DNA from: Paenibacillus sp. PL2-23
GTDB lineage: Bacteria; Bacillota; Bacilli; Paenibacillales; Paenibacillaceae
Direction: 5' to 3'
Assembly (NCBI RefSeq): GCF_040834005.1
Contig: NZ_CP162129.1
Coordinates: forward strand, 5,204,501-5,268,500
DNA length: 64,000 bases
Shown: in pieces, positions 18,191 to 26,103 of the stretch
How positions within the stretch are numbered: the first letter of the stretch is position 1
Layout of the letters: each line of letters begins with the position of its first letter
Position numbers and translations under genes: made by a program
The notes under the pieces: generated by a model
Databases searched by the model: none
Seen by the model: only the letters and a program-made list of their open reading frames with translations
Told to the model about the DNA's origin: nothing

Positions 18191-18266
18191 GGGTTTGACG
18201 GAGTCAAACCCACATCGTAAGCATAAGCTTGGCTTACGTGGTAAGCCACGTCGTAAGCATAAGCTT
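18191..18266. repeat. Hairpins and 16-bp direct repeat between argD and argF
   Basis: GGGTTTGA-CGGAG-TCAAACCC forms a perfect stem (18191-18211). tcgtaagcataagctt occurs twice (18215-18230 and 18251-18266, the second overlapping the argD stop). gcttacgtggtaagc between them forms another inverted repeat. This could act in mRNA processing or stability inside the operon. Confidence 0.75.
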
Positions 18267-19479
18267 ATTTCATAAGCAGCTCCGCCAATATAGCGACAGC
18301 CTCATCTATTTCCTCATTCGTCACTAACAAGTTAGGCAACAGACGGACTACATTCGGTCCCGCTGTAATGACAAGCAGTCCGCGCTTCTGCGCTTCCGTC
18401 ACCACTTCGCCGACCGGACCCTCGCATTCGATGCCGACCAGCAGCCCCAGTCCGCGCACTTCCTTCACGAAGCCGGAGCCCGCCAGCTTCTCGCGCAGCT
18501 GCGCCATGAGATATTCGCCCTGCCGCGCCGCCCGCTCCGACAAGCCATCGCCGACGATACACTCAAGCGTCGCCTTCACGACCGCCGTTGCGATCGGCGT
18601 ACCGCCGAAGGTGGAGCCGTGGCTCCCTGCGGTGAAGCCTTCGCGCAGCTTCTCCTTCGCCACCATCGCGCCAACCGGGAAGCCGCTTCCGAGCCCCTTG
18701 GCCAGCGTGAAGATGTCCGGCTCGATGCCGAAATGCTCATAGGCGAACAGCTTGCCCGTGCGGCCCATGCCCGTCTGAATTTCATCGACGATAAGAAGTA
18801 TGCCCTGCTCGCGGCAAAGCTCTGCAACCTTCGCTATATATTCGCGGTCAACGGGATGGATGCCGCCCTCCGCCTGCACCGTCTCCAGCATAATCGCCGC
18901 CGTCTTGTCGCTGACCGCCGCCTCCAGCGCCGTCCAGTCATTAAGCGGGATCGCTGTGAAGCCCTCCGGCAGCGGCGCGAAGCCTTCCTTGACCTTCGCC
19001 TGGCCCGTCGCCGTCAGAGTAGCCAGCGTGCGGCCGTGGAACGACTGCTCGAACGTAATAATCTCGTAGCGCCCGTTCTTCTGCACCAGCTGCTGATACC
19101 GGCGCGCCAGCTTGATCGCCGCTTCGTTCGCCTCCGCTCCCGAGTTGCAGAAGAACACCGCGTCGCCGCAGCTGTTGTCCGTGAGCAGCTTGGCTGCCTC
19201 CGCCTGATTCGGAATATGGAACAGGTTCGACACATGCCACAGCTGATCCAGCTGCTGCACGAGCGCTTCCTTGATGCGCGCCGGAGCGTGACCCAGATTC
19301 GTCACCGCAATGCCGCTCATGAAATCCAAATATTTGTTGCCCGCGTCATCCCACAGCCAGCTGCCTTCGCCTTTCACCAGCGTGATAGGATAACGCGCAT
19401 ATGTAGGGAACAAGGATGCTCCCGCTCCCGCTTCGGCCGAAGCCGCAGCAGCGGAAGTCTTCGTCTGTGTATCGCTCAT
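18265..19479 (-). CDS. argD: Acetylornithine aminotransferase
   Basis: A PLP-dependent class III aminotransferase that converts N-acetylglutamate semialdehyde to N-acetylornithine. The 404-residue protein has FCNSGAEANEAAIKLAR near residue 110, ILLIVDEIQTGMGRTGK near residue 227 and the PLP lysine in FTLAKGLGSGFPVGAM near residue 260. The N-terminus carries an Ala-rich extension (SAAAASAEAGAGA) beyond the usual family start. It lies between argB and argF. Confidence 0.95.
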   Translation of the reverse strand: MSDTQTKTSAAAASAEAGAGASLFPTYARYPITLVKGEGSWLWDDAGNKYLDFMSGIAVTNLGHAPARIKEALVQQLDQLWHVSNLFHIPNQAEAAKLLTDNSCGDAVFFCNSGAEANEAAIKLARRYQQLVQKNGRYEIITFEQSFHGRTLATLTATGQAKVKEGFAPLPEGFTAIPLNDWTALEAAVSDKTAAIMLETVQAEGGIHPVDREYIAKVAELCREQGILLIVDEIQTGMGRTGKLFAYEHFGIEPDIFTLAKGLGSGFPVGAMVAKEKLREGFTAGSHGSTFGGTPIATAVVKATLECIVGDGLSERAARQGEYLMAQLREKLAGSGFVKEVRGLGLLVGIECEGPVGEVVTEAQKRGLLVITAGPNVVRLLPNLLVTNEEIDEAVAILAELLMK

Positions 19480-19501
19480 CTTCCCGTTGCACCTGCCCTT
19501 C

Positions 19502-20293
19502 CTAGCTCTGTACGATGCTTGTGCCGACGCCGCCCTCGCGAACCGCCCGCGTCAGCACGCCTGGCTCCTGTCCGCTCACAATAACCACCTCGCGCACGCG
19601 CCCCTGAATGCACTGAATGGCCGCGCGCACCTTCGGAATCATGCCGCCGTATATTTCGCCGCTGGCGATCATCGCCTCGATCTCTTCCACCGTAACGGCT
19701 GGAAGCACCCGCTTCTCGCCGTCCACCGTCTTCAAGATGCCGGGCACATCCGTCACGACAATCATACGCTCCACGCCGAGATGGGACGCTACCGCGCCGG
19801 CCGCTGTATCGGCGTTAATGTTGTAGCGCTGCCCTGCCGCGTCGATGCCGATTGGCGCGATGACAGGCATATAATCCATACCCATAATGCCTTCGATAAT
19901 ATCAGCCTTCACGTCGGTCACATCGCCTACGAAGCCGATCTCCGCAGCGTTCGCCACAGGCCGCGCCTGAATGAGTCCGCCATCCACGCCGGACAAGCCC
20001 AGCGCCTGGGCGCCATTAAGACCGATCTTGCGCACAATCTCCTTGTTGATGCGTCCCGCCAGCACCATCTCCACCACGTCGAGCACAGCATCGTTTGTCT
20101 TGCGCAGTCCGTTCACGAACTCCGTCTCGATGCCGAGCTTCGTCAGCGTCTCCGAGATGGCCGGTCCGCCACCGTGCACGATAACCGGCTTCACGCCGCT
20201 CTGCTGCAGCTCCCGCAGCTCGCCAAAAAACTCATCCGGCAGCGCCGCAAGCGTGCTGCCTCCGCATTTCATCACAAATCGAACATTTGCCAT
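19502..20293 (-). CDS. argB: Acetylglutamate kinase
   Basis: Phosphorylates N-acetylglutamate. The chosen ATG gives MANVRFVMKCGGS with GGAGG ten bases upstream, a 263-residue protein typical of the family; a longer frame reaches 20326. An amino-acid kinase fold is seen: KCGGST near residue 8, VIVHGGGPAIS near residue 39 and NINADTAAGAVASHL near residue 164. Confidence 0.95.
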   Translation of the reverse strand: MANVRFVMKCGGSTLAALPDEFFGELRELQQSGVKPVIVHGGGPAISETLTKLGIETEFVNGLRKTNDAVLDVVEMVLAGRINKEIVRKIGLNGAQALGLSGVDGGLIQARPVANAAEIGFVGDVTDVKADIIEGIMGMDYMPVIAPIGIDAAGQRYNINADTAAGAVASHLGVERMIVVTDVPGILKTVDGEKRVLPAVTVEEIEAMIASGEIYGGMIPKVRAAIQCIQGRVREVVIVSGQEPGVLTRAVREGGVGTSIVQS

Positions 20294-20341
20294 AACGTCC
20301 AAGCCTCCACCCTTCGTGCCCCACAAAATCGCGAACGCCGC

Positions 20342-21583
20342 TTACGTCCGGTATGCCGCATTAATGCGGACGTAATCATAGGTCAGATCGCAGCCCCATG
20401 CCGTCGCCGCGCCGTCGCCCATGTTCAGGTCCACGCCGATCACTACCGTGTCGCCCTTCAGATACTCCAGCGCCAGCTCCTCGTCGAACGCCACCGGACG
20501 GGACTGCGCCAGCGTCACAATATCGCCGATACGAATATCCACCGTTGCGGGATTCACGCTCACACCCGCGCGGCCAACCGCGGCGATGATGCGCCCCCAG
20601 TTGGCGTCCGCGCCGAATACCGCCGATTTCACCAGCGACGAGCCGATGACCGTCTTCGCGATAGCGGCGGCGTTCTCATCGCTCTCCGCTCCGCGCACCT
20701 GAACCTCCACCAGCTTCGTCGCGCCTTCGCCGTCGCGGGCGATCGCCTTCGCCAGCACCTCGCACACATAGCGGAGCGCCGCGGCGAACGCCGCCCAGCC
20801 TTCGTGCTGAGGCGTCAGCTCTTCGTTGCCCGCAAGGCCGCTGGCCATAGCGACCAGCATGTCGTTCGTGCTTGTATCGCCGTCGACCGTAATCATATTG
20901 AACGTGAAGTTTGTTGCTTCACGCAGCAGCGTCTGTAACGCCTCGCTGCCGATCTTCGCGTCTGTCGTCACGAAGCCCAGCATCGTCGCCATGTTGGGAT
21001 GAATCATGCCGGAGCCCTTGGCCGCGCCGGCAACCGTCACCTTCTGGCCGTCCAGCTCCAGCTCGACGCATACCATCTTCTGCACAAGATCCGTCGTCAG
21101 GATCGCCTGGCAGAAGCCTTCGGCGCCCTCCAGCCCGCCATTCAGTTGCGACGGAAGCGCGTCGATGCCGCTGCGGACCTTGTCCATTTTCAAATTTTCG
21201 CCGATAACGCCCGTTGACGCCACCGCTACATGATCCGCCGATACGCCGATCGCCTCCGCGAAGCGCGCGCGCATCTCATATGCGTCCGCCTCGCCTTGCT
21301 CGCCCGTACACGCGTTAGCGTTGCCGCTGTTCACGATGACGGCCCGCAGCAGACCCTCCGCAGCGATGCTGTCGCGGGTTACCTTCAATGGCGCAGCCTG
21401 AAAAATATTCGTTGTATACACGCCCGCCGCCGCAGCCGGCACGTCGCAGACGATCGCGCCGAGGTCATGACGCGTTGTTTTCTTCAAACCGCAATGAAGA
21501 CCGCCTGCCCGGAAGCCTTGCGGCGTTGTAATCGAGCCATCCTCCACAACCTTGAACGGCTGCGGTATAGTGTCCTGTCCCAT
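20342..21583 (-). CDS. argJ: Bifunctional ornithine acetyltransferase / N-acetylglutamate synthase
   Basis: Recycles the acetyl group from acetylornithine to glutamate and may also use acetyl-CoA. The precursor cleaves itself before the Thr of HPNMATMLGFVTTDA (near residue 205), giving alpha and beta chains. VNSGNANACTGEQG and DGDTSTNDML are further family motifs. ATG at 21583 with GAGGAG upstream is preferred; a GTG at 21607 is possible. No separate argA or argE gene is seen here, consistent with a cyclic pathway. Confidence 0.95.
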   Translation of the reverse strand: MGQDTIPQPFKVVEDGSITTPQGFRAGGLHCGLKKTTRHDLGAIVCDVPAAAAGVYTTNIFQAAPLKVTRDSIAAEGLLRAVIVNSGNANACTGEQGEADAYEMRARFAEAIGVSADHVAVASTGVIGENLKMDKVRSGIDALPSQLNGGLEGAEGFCQAILTTDLVQKMVCVELELDGQKVTVAGAAKGSGMIHPNMATMLGFVTTDAKIGSEALQTLLREATNFTFNMITVDGDTSTNDMLVAMASGLAGNEELTPQHEGWAAFAAALRYVCEVLAKAIARDGEGATKLVEVQVRGAESDENAAAIAKTVIGSSLVKSAVFGADANWGRIIAAVGRAGVSVNPATVDIRIGDIVTLAQSRPVAFDEELALEYLKGDTVVIGVDLNMGDGAATAWGCDLTYDYVRINAAYRT

Positions 21584-21616
21584 TATACGTTCATTCTCCT
21601 CTGCCACTATGAATAC

Positions 21617-22675
21617 TTACGGATAAGCAGGAACAAATTGAAGCCCAAACGTCTCATCCCAGCCCATCATAAGATTGAGGTTTTGCACCGCTTGGCCCGC
21701 CGCGCCCTTCACCAGGTTGTCGATCACCGACACAATCGTTATCCGGTTCGTGCGTTTGTCCAGCGCAAAGCCAATATCGCAATAGTTGGAGCCCCATACT
21801 TCCTTCGTCGCCGGCCACTGGCCTTCTGGACGAATCCGTACGAACGGCTTGCCCTCGTAGAAGCTTCTGTACAGCTCCAGGAAGTCGTTCAACGACCGCT
21901 CTCCGCTTACGCTTGCGTACATCGTCGACATAATGCCGCGCGTCATCGGCACCAGATGCGTCGTGAACGTCGTCACAACCTCTGTGCCCGCCGCCTCAGA
22001 CAGCACCATCTCGATTTCCGGAATATGCTGATGCTGATTGATCTTGTATGCCTTGAAATTTTCATTCAGCTCGGAGTAATGCGTGCCCAGCGATGCGCCT
22101 CGGCCCGCTCCGGACACGCCGGACTTCGCGTCGATAATAATCGTCGAAGGATCGATGAAGCCCGCCTTCACGGCAGGGAACAAACCAAGCGTCGTTGCCG
22201 TCGGATAGCAGCCCGGATTGGAGATAAAGTCGGCTCCGCGCACCTGCTCGCCATAGATTTCAGACAGACCGAACACCGCCTTGCCCAAGTGTCTCTCGTC
22301 AGCCGCCGGCTTCTTGTACCACTGCTCATAGAGGGCAGGCGACTTCAGCCGGAAATCGCCGGACAAGTCGATGACCTTAAGCCCTGCTGCCAGCAGCTCA
22401 GGCGCAAGCTTCGACGCTACCCCCGGCGGTGTGGCCAGGAACACGACGTCCGCTTTGCTCTTGATTGTGGCTGCGTCCACATCGTCGAGCAGCTCCTCGC
22501 GAATGCCCGTCAAATGCGGGTACCCTTCCGTGATTGGCGTGCCCGCGCTGGAGGACGAGATGACCGACGTCACCTCGGCCAGCGGATGCGAAGCCAACAG
22601 CCTTATCAATTCCACCCCGCCATAGCCGGTCGAACCGACGATGGCTATTCCAATCTTTTTATTGTCATTGTTCAT
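21617..22675 (-). CDS. argC: N-acetyl-gamma-glutamyl-phosphate reductase
   Basis: An NADPH-dependent reductase and the first gene of the operon. The 352-residue protein has a Rossmann start IAIVGSTGYGGVELIRLL near residue 9 and the active cysteine in SNPGCYPTA near residue 155. AAGGAG precedes the ATG. A leader of about 210 bases separates it from the predicted promoter. Confidence 0.96.
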   Translation of the reverse strand: MNNDNKKIGIAIVGSTGYGGVELIRLLASHPLAEVTSVISSSSAGTPITEGYPHLTGIREELLDDVDAATIKSKADVVFLATPPGVASKLAPELLAAGLKVIDLSGDFRLKSPALYEQWYKKPAADERHLGKAVFGLSEIYGEQVRGADFISNPGCYPTATTLGLFPAVKAGFIDPSTIIIDAKSGVSGAGRGASLGTHYSELNENFKAYKINQHQHIPEIEMVLSEAAGTEVVTTFTTHLVPMTRGIMSTMYASVSGERSLNDFLELYRSFYEGKPFVRIRPEGQWPATKEVWGSNYCDIGFALDKRTNRITIVSVIDNLVKGAAGQAVQNLNLMMGWDETFGLQFVPAYP

Positions 22676-22869
22676 GCAAACCGTCTCCTTGTGTGCCCTG
22701 CGGTCTCACACGGGGAAGCTTATGTAACAGCTTAAGTTGTCCAAGTCTAGCTGCGCGCTCTCACTCCGCATAATCGGGCGATATGTATCTATGTTTAGCC
22801 TTAGCATGAGGTGCTCCAATCAACTTTCCATTATCTACAACTTTCTATTTTACATGATTCTGAAGAGGA

Positions 22870-22902
22870 TGAACATATTCAGGAATCCTGTATTATTATA
22901 CA
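22870..22902. promoter_or_regulatory. Two ARG-box-like palindromes (ArgR/AhrC operator)
   Basis: TGTATTATTATACA (22889-22902) has the 14-base form of an ARG box and overlaps the -10 of the arg promoter. TGAACATATTCA (22870-22881) lies 20 bases away centre to centre, close to the spacing of paired ArgR sites. The second is two bases short of a classic box. Confidence 0.6.
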
Positions 22903-22923
22903 TCTGATCTAATATTAATACAA
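22895..22923 (-). promoter_or_regulatory. Promoter of the argCJBDFGH operon
   Basis: Minus strand TTGTAT, 17-base spacer, TATAAT. The start point would be near 22888, inside the operator region. Confidence 0.75.
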
Positions 22924-22959
22924 CGATCTGATTTCGGATATTTTTGTTCAAAGTCTTTG

Positions 22960-22989
22960 TTGACAATTGGATTTATCCTTGATTAAAAT
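22960..22989 (+). promoter_or_regulatory. Promoter of the Rpn-family gene
   Basis: Plus strand TTGACA, 18-base spacer, TAAAAT, about 35 bases before the GTG start. It is divergent from the arg promoter. Confidence 0.7.
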
Positions 22990-23024
22990 AGGAACAAATG
23001 TTCTATTATTGGAGGTTTTCATCA

Positions 23025-23975
23025 GTGTGCAATCAGACCGACAGAAATGTGATCTCACATGACGAAGCGTTTAAAAAACTGCTGCAAACCTTCTTCTCAG
23101 AGTTTTTAGATTTATTTTTCCCGGAAGTCAATCAACTGTTGGATCATTCGCATACTCGATTTCTCATGCAAGAACTTCTCGTCGATATCGTCGGTGAAGA
23201 GAGAAGAAGTGTAGACTTACTTCTTGAGACACGTTACAAGTCTTTGGACGCTTACGTGCTTGTACACCTTGAACCCCAATCGTATCGTCAATCGGACTTC
23301 AATGAACGCATGTATATTTACTTCAGCAGATTATTCGAGCGCCATCGCAAGCAGCATAAACTCATCATACCAATTGCCATTTATACGGCTGATGGTGTTA
23401 ATGATGAGCCGAACACATTATCTATGGAGATTCCAGGACATACAATCCTGCATTTTCAATTTCTAAAAGTAGAGCTGCGCAAGCAGAACTGGCGAACGTT
23501 TATCGGGTCCAACAATCCAGTTGCTGCAGCATTGCTTGCAAAAATGGGTTATAATAAAGAGGAAGCAAGAGAAGTTCGGACCGCTTACCTTCGCATGATC
23601 CTCCAATTTCAAAAGGAATTGGACCGCGCGAAGCTTTCGCTTATTATGTCAGTTGCAGACCTTTATTTCAAACCAGACCCGATAATGGATGAAGAAATAT
23701 TGTGTGACTTAAGCAAACAATATCCGGAATATGAGGTGACAATTATGGAGCTCATGCCCGCTTGGAAGCGTTGGGGATTTGAAGAAGGCCAGTTGAAGGG
23801 GCGCGAAGAAGGACGGGAAGAAGGACGAGAAGAGGGACGAGAAGAAGGCATACTTCTCGGACGTAATCTGACCATTCAGAAGTTGCTGGAAAAAGGATTC
23901 ACGCCTGATGAAATTTCACGCACCCTGGACATACCATTGGGCGATGTCGTCTCCAATTCCACCAAGCGTGACTAA
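23025..23975 (+). CDS. Rpn family (PD-(D/E)XK) nuclease / putative transposase
   Basis: A 316-residue protein from a GTG that has GGAGG nine bases upstream. The N-terminus has SHDEAFKKLLQTFFSEFLDLFFPE, typical of the Rpn/YhgA family. The nuclease-like core RRSVDLLLETRY...AYVLVHLEPQS shows the D...(E/Q)xE layout. The C-terminus has a four-unit REEG repeat and a short HTH-like tail (FTPDEISRTLDIP). Rpn proteins are DNA endonucleases tied to recombination, and the repeated charged segment is common in the family. It stands alone and is convergent with the YitT gene. Confidence 0.85.
   Translation: MCNQTDRNVISHDEAFKKLLQTFFSEFLDLFFPEVNQLLDHSHTRFLMQELLVDIVGEERRSVDLLLETRYKSLDAYVLVHLEPQSYRQSDFNERMYIYFSRLFERHRKQHKLIIPIAIYTADGVNDEPNTLSMEIPGHTILHFQFLKVELRKQNWRTFIGSNNPVAAALLAKMGYNKEEAREVRTAYLRMILQFQKELDRAKLSLIMSVADLYFKPDPIMDEEILCDLSKQYPEYEVTIMELMPAWKRWGFEEGQLKGREEGREEGREEGREEGILLGRNLTIQKLLEKGFTPDEISRTLDIPLGDVVSNSTKRD
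23801..23848. repeat. 12-bp tandem repeat coding GREE units
   Basis: Four imperfect units of ggacgagaagaa-type sequence encode GREEGREEG... near the Rpn C-terminus. Slippage here changes the protein by four residues at a time without shifting frame. Confidence 0.85.
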
Positions 23976-23993
23976 TAGCTATCATCCTCATTA

Positions 23994-24863
23994 TCATTCT
24001 TCCAGCTTAAAGCCCTGACCCAGCACCTCCGCCGTATTGCTAATAATGACGAACGCTCCTGTGTCGATCGCCCGCACCAACTGCTTCAGCTTCGGCACCT
24101 CGTTCTGACCCACGACGACCATCAGCACGGTTCGTCCTGTGCCCGTGTACCCGCCATGGCCGTCGAGACGCGTCAAGCCGCGGTCCAAATCATGCAGAAT
24201 GGCCCCTGCCACTTCCTCGGTCTTCTCGCTGATGATGAAAGCCACCTTCGAGAGCTGAAGGCCGTTCTGTACAAAATCGATCGTCTTGCTCGTCACGAAC
24301 AAGCCAATGAGCGCATACAGCGACACCTCCGGCGAGAAAATAAAGCCCGCCGCAATAATGACGCAGCCGTCGAACAATACAATCGCCAGACTATAGGGCA
24401 AGCCCGTCAGCCTGTACAGGATTTGCGCCGCCAGATCCAGACCGCCCGTCGAGCCGCCCCCGCGGAACACCAGTCCCAGCCCGAGACCAACACCTATCCC
24501 GCCGTAGATGGCAGCAAGGATCGGATTGTCCGTCGGAGAAGGCACATTCGCCGTCAACAGGACGAACAGCGGCAGAATAAGCGTACCCAGCAGCGTCTTC
24601 ACCCCAAATTTTCTGCCCAGCAGGACGAGTCCACCGATAAAAAGCGGAATATTAATCGCCCACTGCGTCAAGGCGGGCATAAAGCCCGTCAGCTTCTGCA
24701 CCAGAATGGAGATGCCGGACACCCCGCCTGACGCGATCCCGTTCGGCACCAGGAACAGATTAAAGCTGAGCGCCACGATCAGCGTGCCGACTAATAGCTG
24801 CATCAAATTCCATATCAGCTGCGCCTGCGGATTTTTGGGCTTTAGCATGTCACCGCGTTTCAT
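23994..24863 (-). CDS. YitT family membrane protein
   Basis: A 289-residue protein with about five hydrophobic spans in its first 200 residues (LMQLLVGTLIVALSFNLFLV, WAINIPLFIGGLVLLG, TLILPLFVLLTANV, AAIYGGIGVGLGLGLVF, LYALIGLFVT). The cytoplasmic DUF2179 domain follows (KVAFIISEKTEEVAGAI, GRTVLMVVVGQNEVPKL). The function of the family is unsettled. Longer frames to 24920 would start inside the prfB terminator, so the ATG with GGAAGCGGGAAAG upstream is preferred. Confidence 0.88.
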   Translation of the reverse strand: MKRGDMLKPKNPQAQLIWNLMQLLVGTLIVALSFNLFLVPNGIASGGVSGISILVQKLTGFMPALTQWAINIPLFIGGLVLLGRKFGVKTLLGTLILPLFVLLTANVPSPTDNPILAAIYGGIGVGLGLGLVFRGGGSTGGLDLAAQILYRLTGLPYSLAIVLFDGCVIIAAGFIFSPEVSLYALIGLFVTSKTIDFVQNGLQLSKVAFIISEKTEEVAGAILHDLDRGLTRLDGHGGYTGTGRTVLMVVVGQNEVPKLKQLVRAIDTGAFVIISNTAEVLGQGFKLEE

Positions 24864-24894
24864 CTTTCCCGCTTCCACTCGTATCATCCCCTGT

Positions 24895-24936
24895 TTCCAA
24901 AAAGAAGAGTTCCACACCATTACAGTGTTGGAACTC
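24895..24936 (-). terminator. Terminator after prfB
   Basis: Minus-strand GAGTTCCAACAC and GTGTGGAACTC pair around TGTAATG, followed by TTCTTTTT. It separates prfB from the YitT gene. Confidence 0.87.
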
Positions 24937-24965
24937 TTCCTCTAAGCTATGCAAGCCTATTTCCA

Positions 24966-26073
24966 TTAATCGTGACGAATCTGATTGCGCAGGTACCCGT
25001 CGATAAACGCGTCCAGATCGCCGTCCATAACAGCGCCGACGTTGCCCGTCTCCACGCCCGTGCGATGATCCTTAACCATGCTGTAAGGATGGAAGACGTA
25101 GGAACGAATCTGGCTCCCCCACGCGATGTCCGACTGAACCCCGCGAATCTCGTCGAGCTCCTTCTTCTGCTCCTCGATCTTGCGTTCGTAGAGCTTCGAC
25201 TTCAGCATCTTCATCGCGCGGTCGCGGTTCGCGATCTGCGACCGCTCCTGCTGGCAGGCGACGATGATGCCTGTCGGAATATGCGTAATCCGGATAGCCG
25301 ACTCCGTCTTGTTGACGTGCTGGCCGCCCGCTCCGCTGGCGCGGTACGTATCCACCTTGAGATCCTCGGTGCGAACCTCGATCTCGATATTATCGTCGAT
25401 CTCCGGCATGACGTCGCAGGAGACAAACGAGGTATGGCGGCGTCCCGCCGAGTCGAAAGGCGAGATACGGACGAGGCGATGCACGCCCTTCTCCGCCTTC
25501 AGATAGCCGTAGGCGTTGTAGCCCTTAACCGAGATCGTCACGCTCTTGATGCCCGCTTCGTCACCGTCCTGGTAGTCGAGCACCTCAACCTTGAAGCCGG
25601 ATTTCTCCGCCCAGCGCGTATACATCCGGTACAGCATCATGCCCCAGTCTTGCGACTCTGTGCCGCCGGCGCCGGGATGCAGCTCCACAATGGCGTTCAG
25701 CTTGTCGTATGGCTGGTTCAGCAGCAGCTGCAGCTCGAAAGCCGACACCCGCTCCGTCAGCTTGGACACGCCTTCCACCACTTCGGCCTGCATCGCTTCG
25801 TCATTCTCTTCCTCAGCGAGCTCCAGCATCATCTGGAGCTCCTCCTGGTCGTCGCTCAGCTTCTGATACTGCTCGACGACCGATTTCACCGCGTTCAGCT
25901 CGGAGATGAGGCCCTGGGCCTTCTCATTGTCGTCCCAGAAATCGGGCATCGACATCTTCTCCTCGAAGTTCGCGATCATCTCATGCTTGAGATCTAAGTC
26001 AAAGAGACCCCCTGAGCTCTTGGAGCCGCTTCGCCATCTCGCGCAAATCCTGCTTCACCGTTATATCCAACAT
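24966..26073 (-). CDS. prfB: Peptide chain release factor 2 with programmed +1 frameshift
   Basis: The first 24 codons (MLDITVKQDLREM...LRGSL) end in an in-frame TGA at 25999-26001. The context AGGGGGTCTCTTTGAC has a Shine-Dalgarno-like AGGGGG just before the CTT-TGA slip site, as in the classic RF2 autoregulation. A +1 shift joins it to the main frame (DLDLKHEMIANFEEK), giving a 368-residue protein. SPFDSAGRRHTSF holds the stop-codon recognition SPF motif and ASGAGGQHVNKTES the catalytic GGQ. RF2 reads UGA and UAA, so low RF2 favours the shift and more RF2. The gene follows secA closely. Confidence 0.97.
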
Positions 26074-26103
26074 GGCTTTCGCTTCCCCTCAATCTATATC
26101 GTG

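Noticed and set aside
22676..22868. T-box or other riboswitch in the argC leader
   Set aside because: The leader is about 210 bases, but I found no T-box sequence, terminator pair or known aptamer motif.
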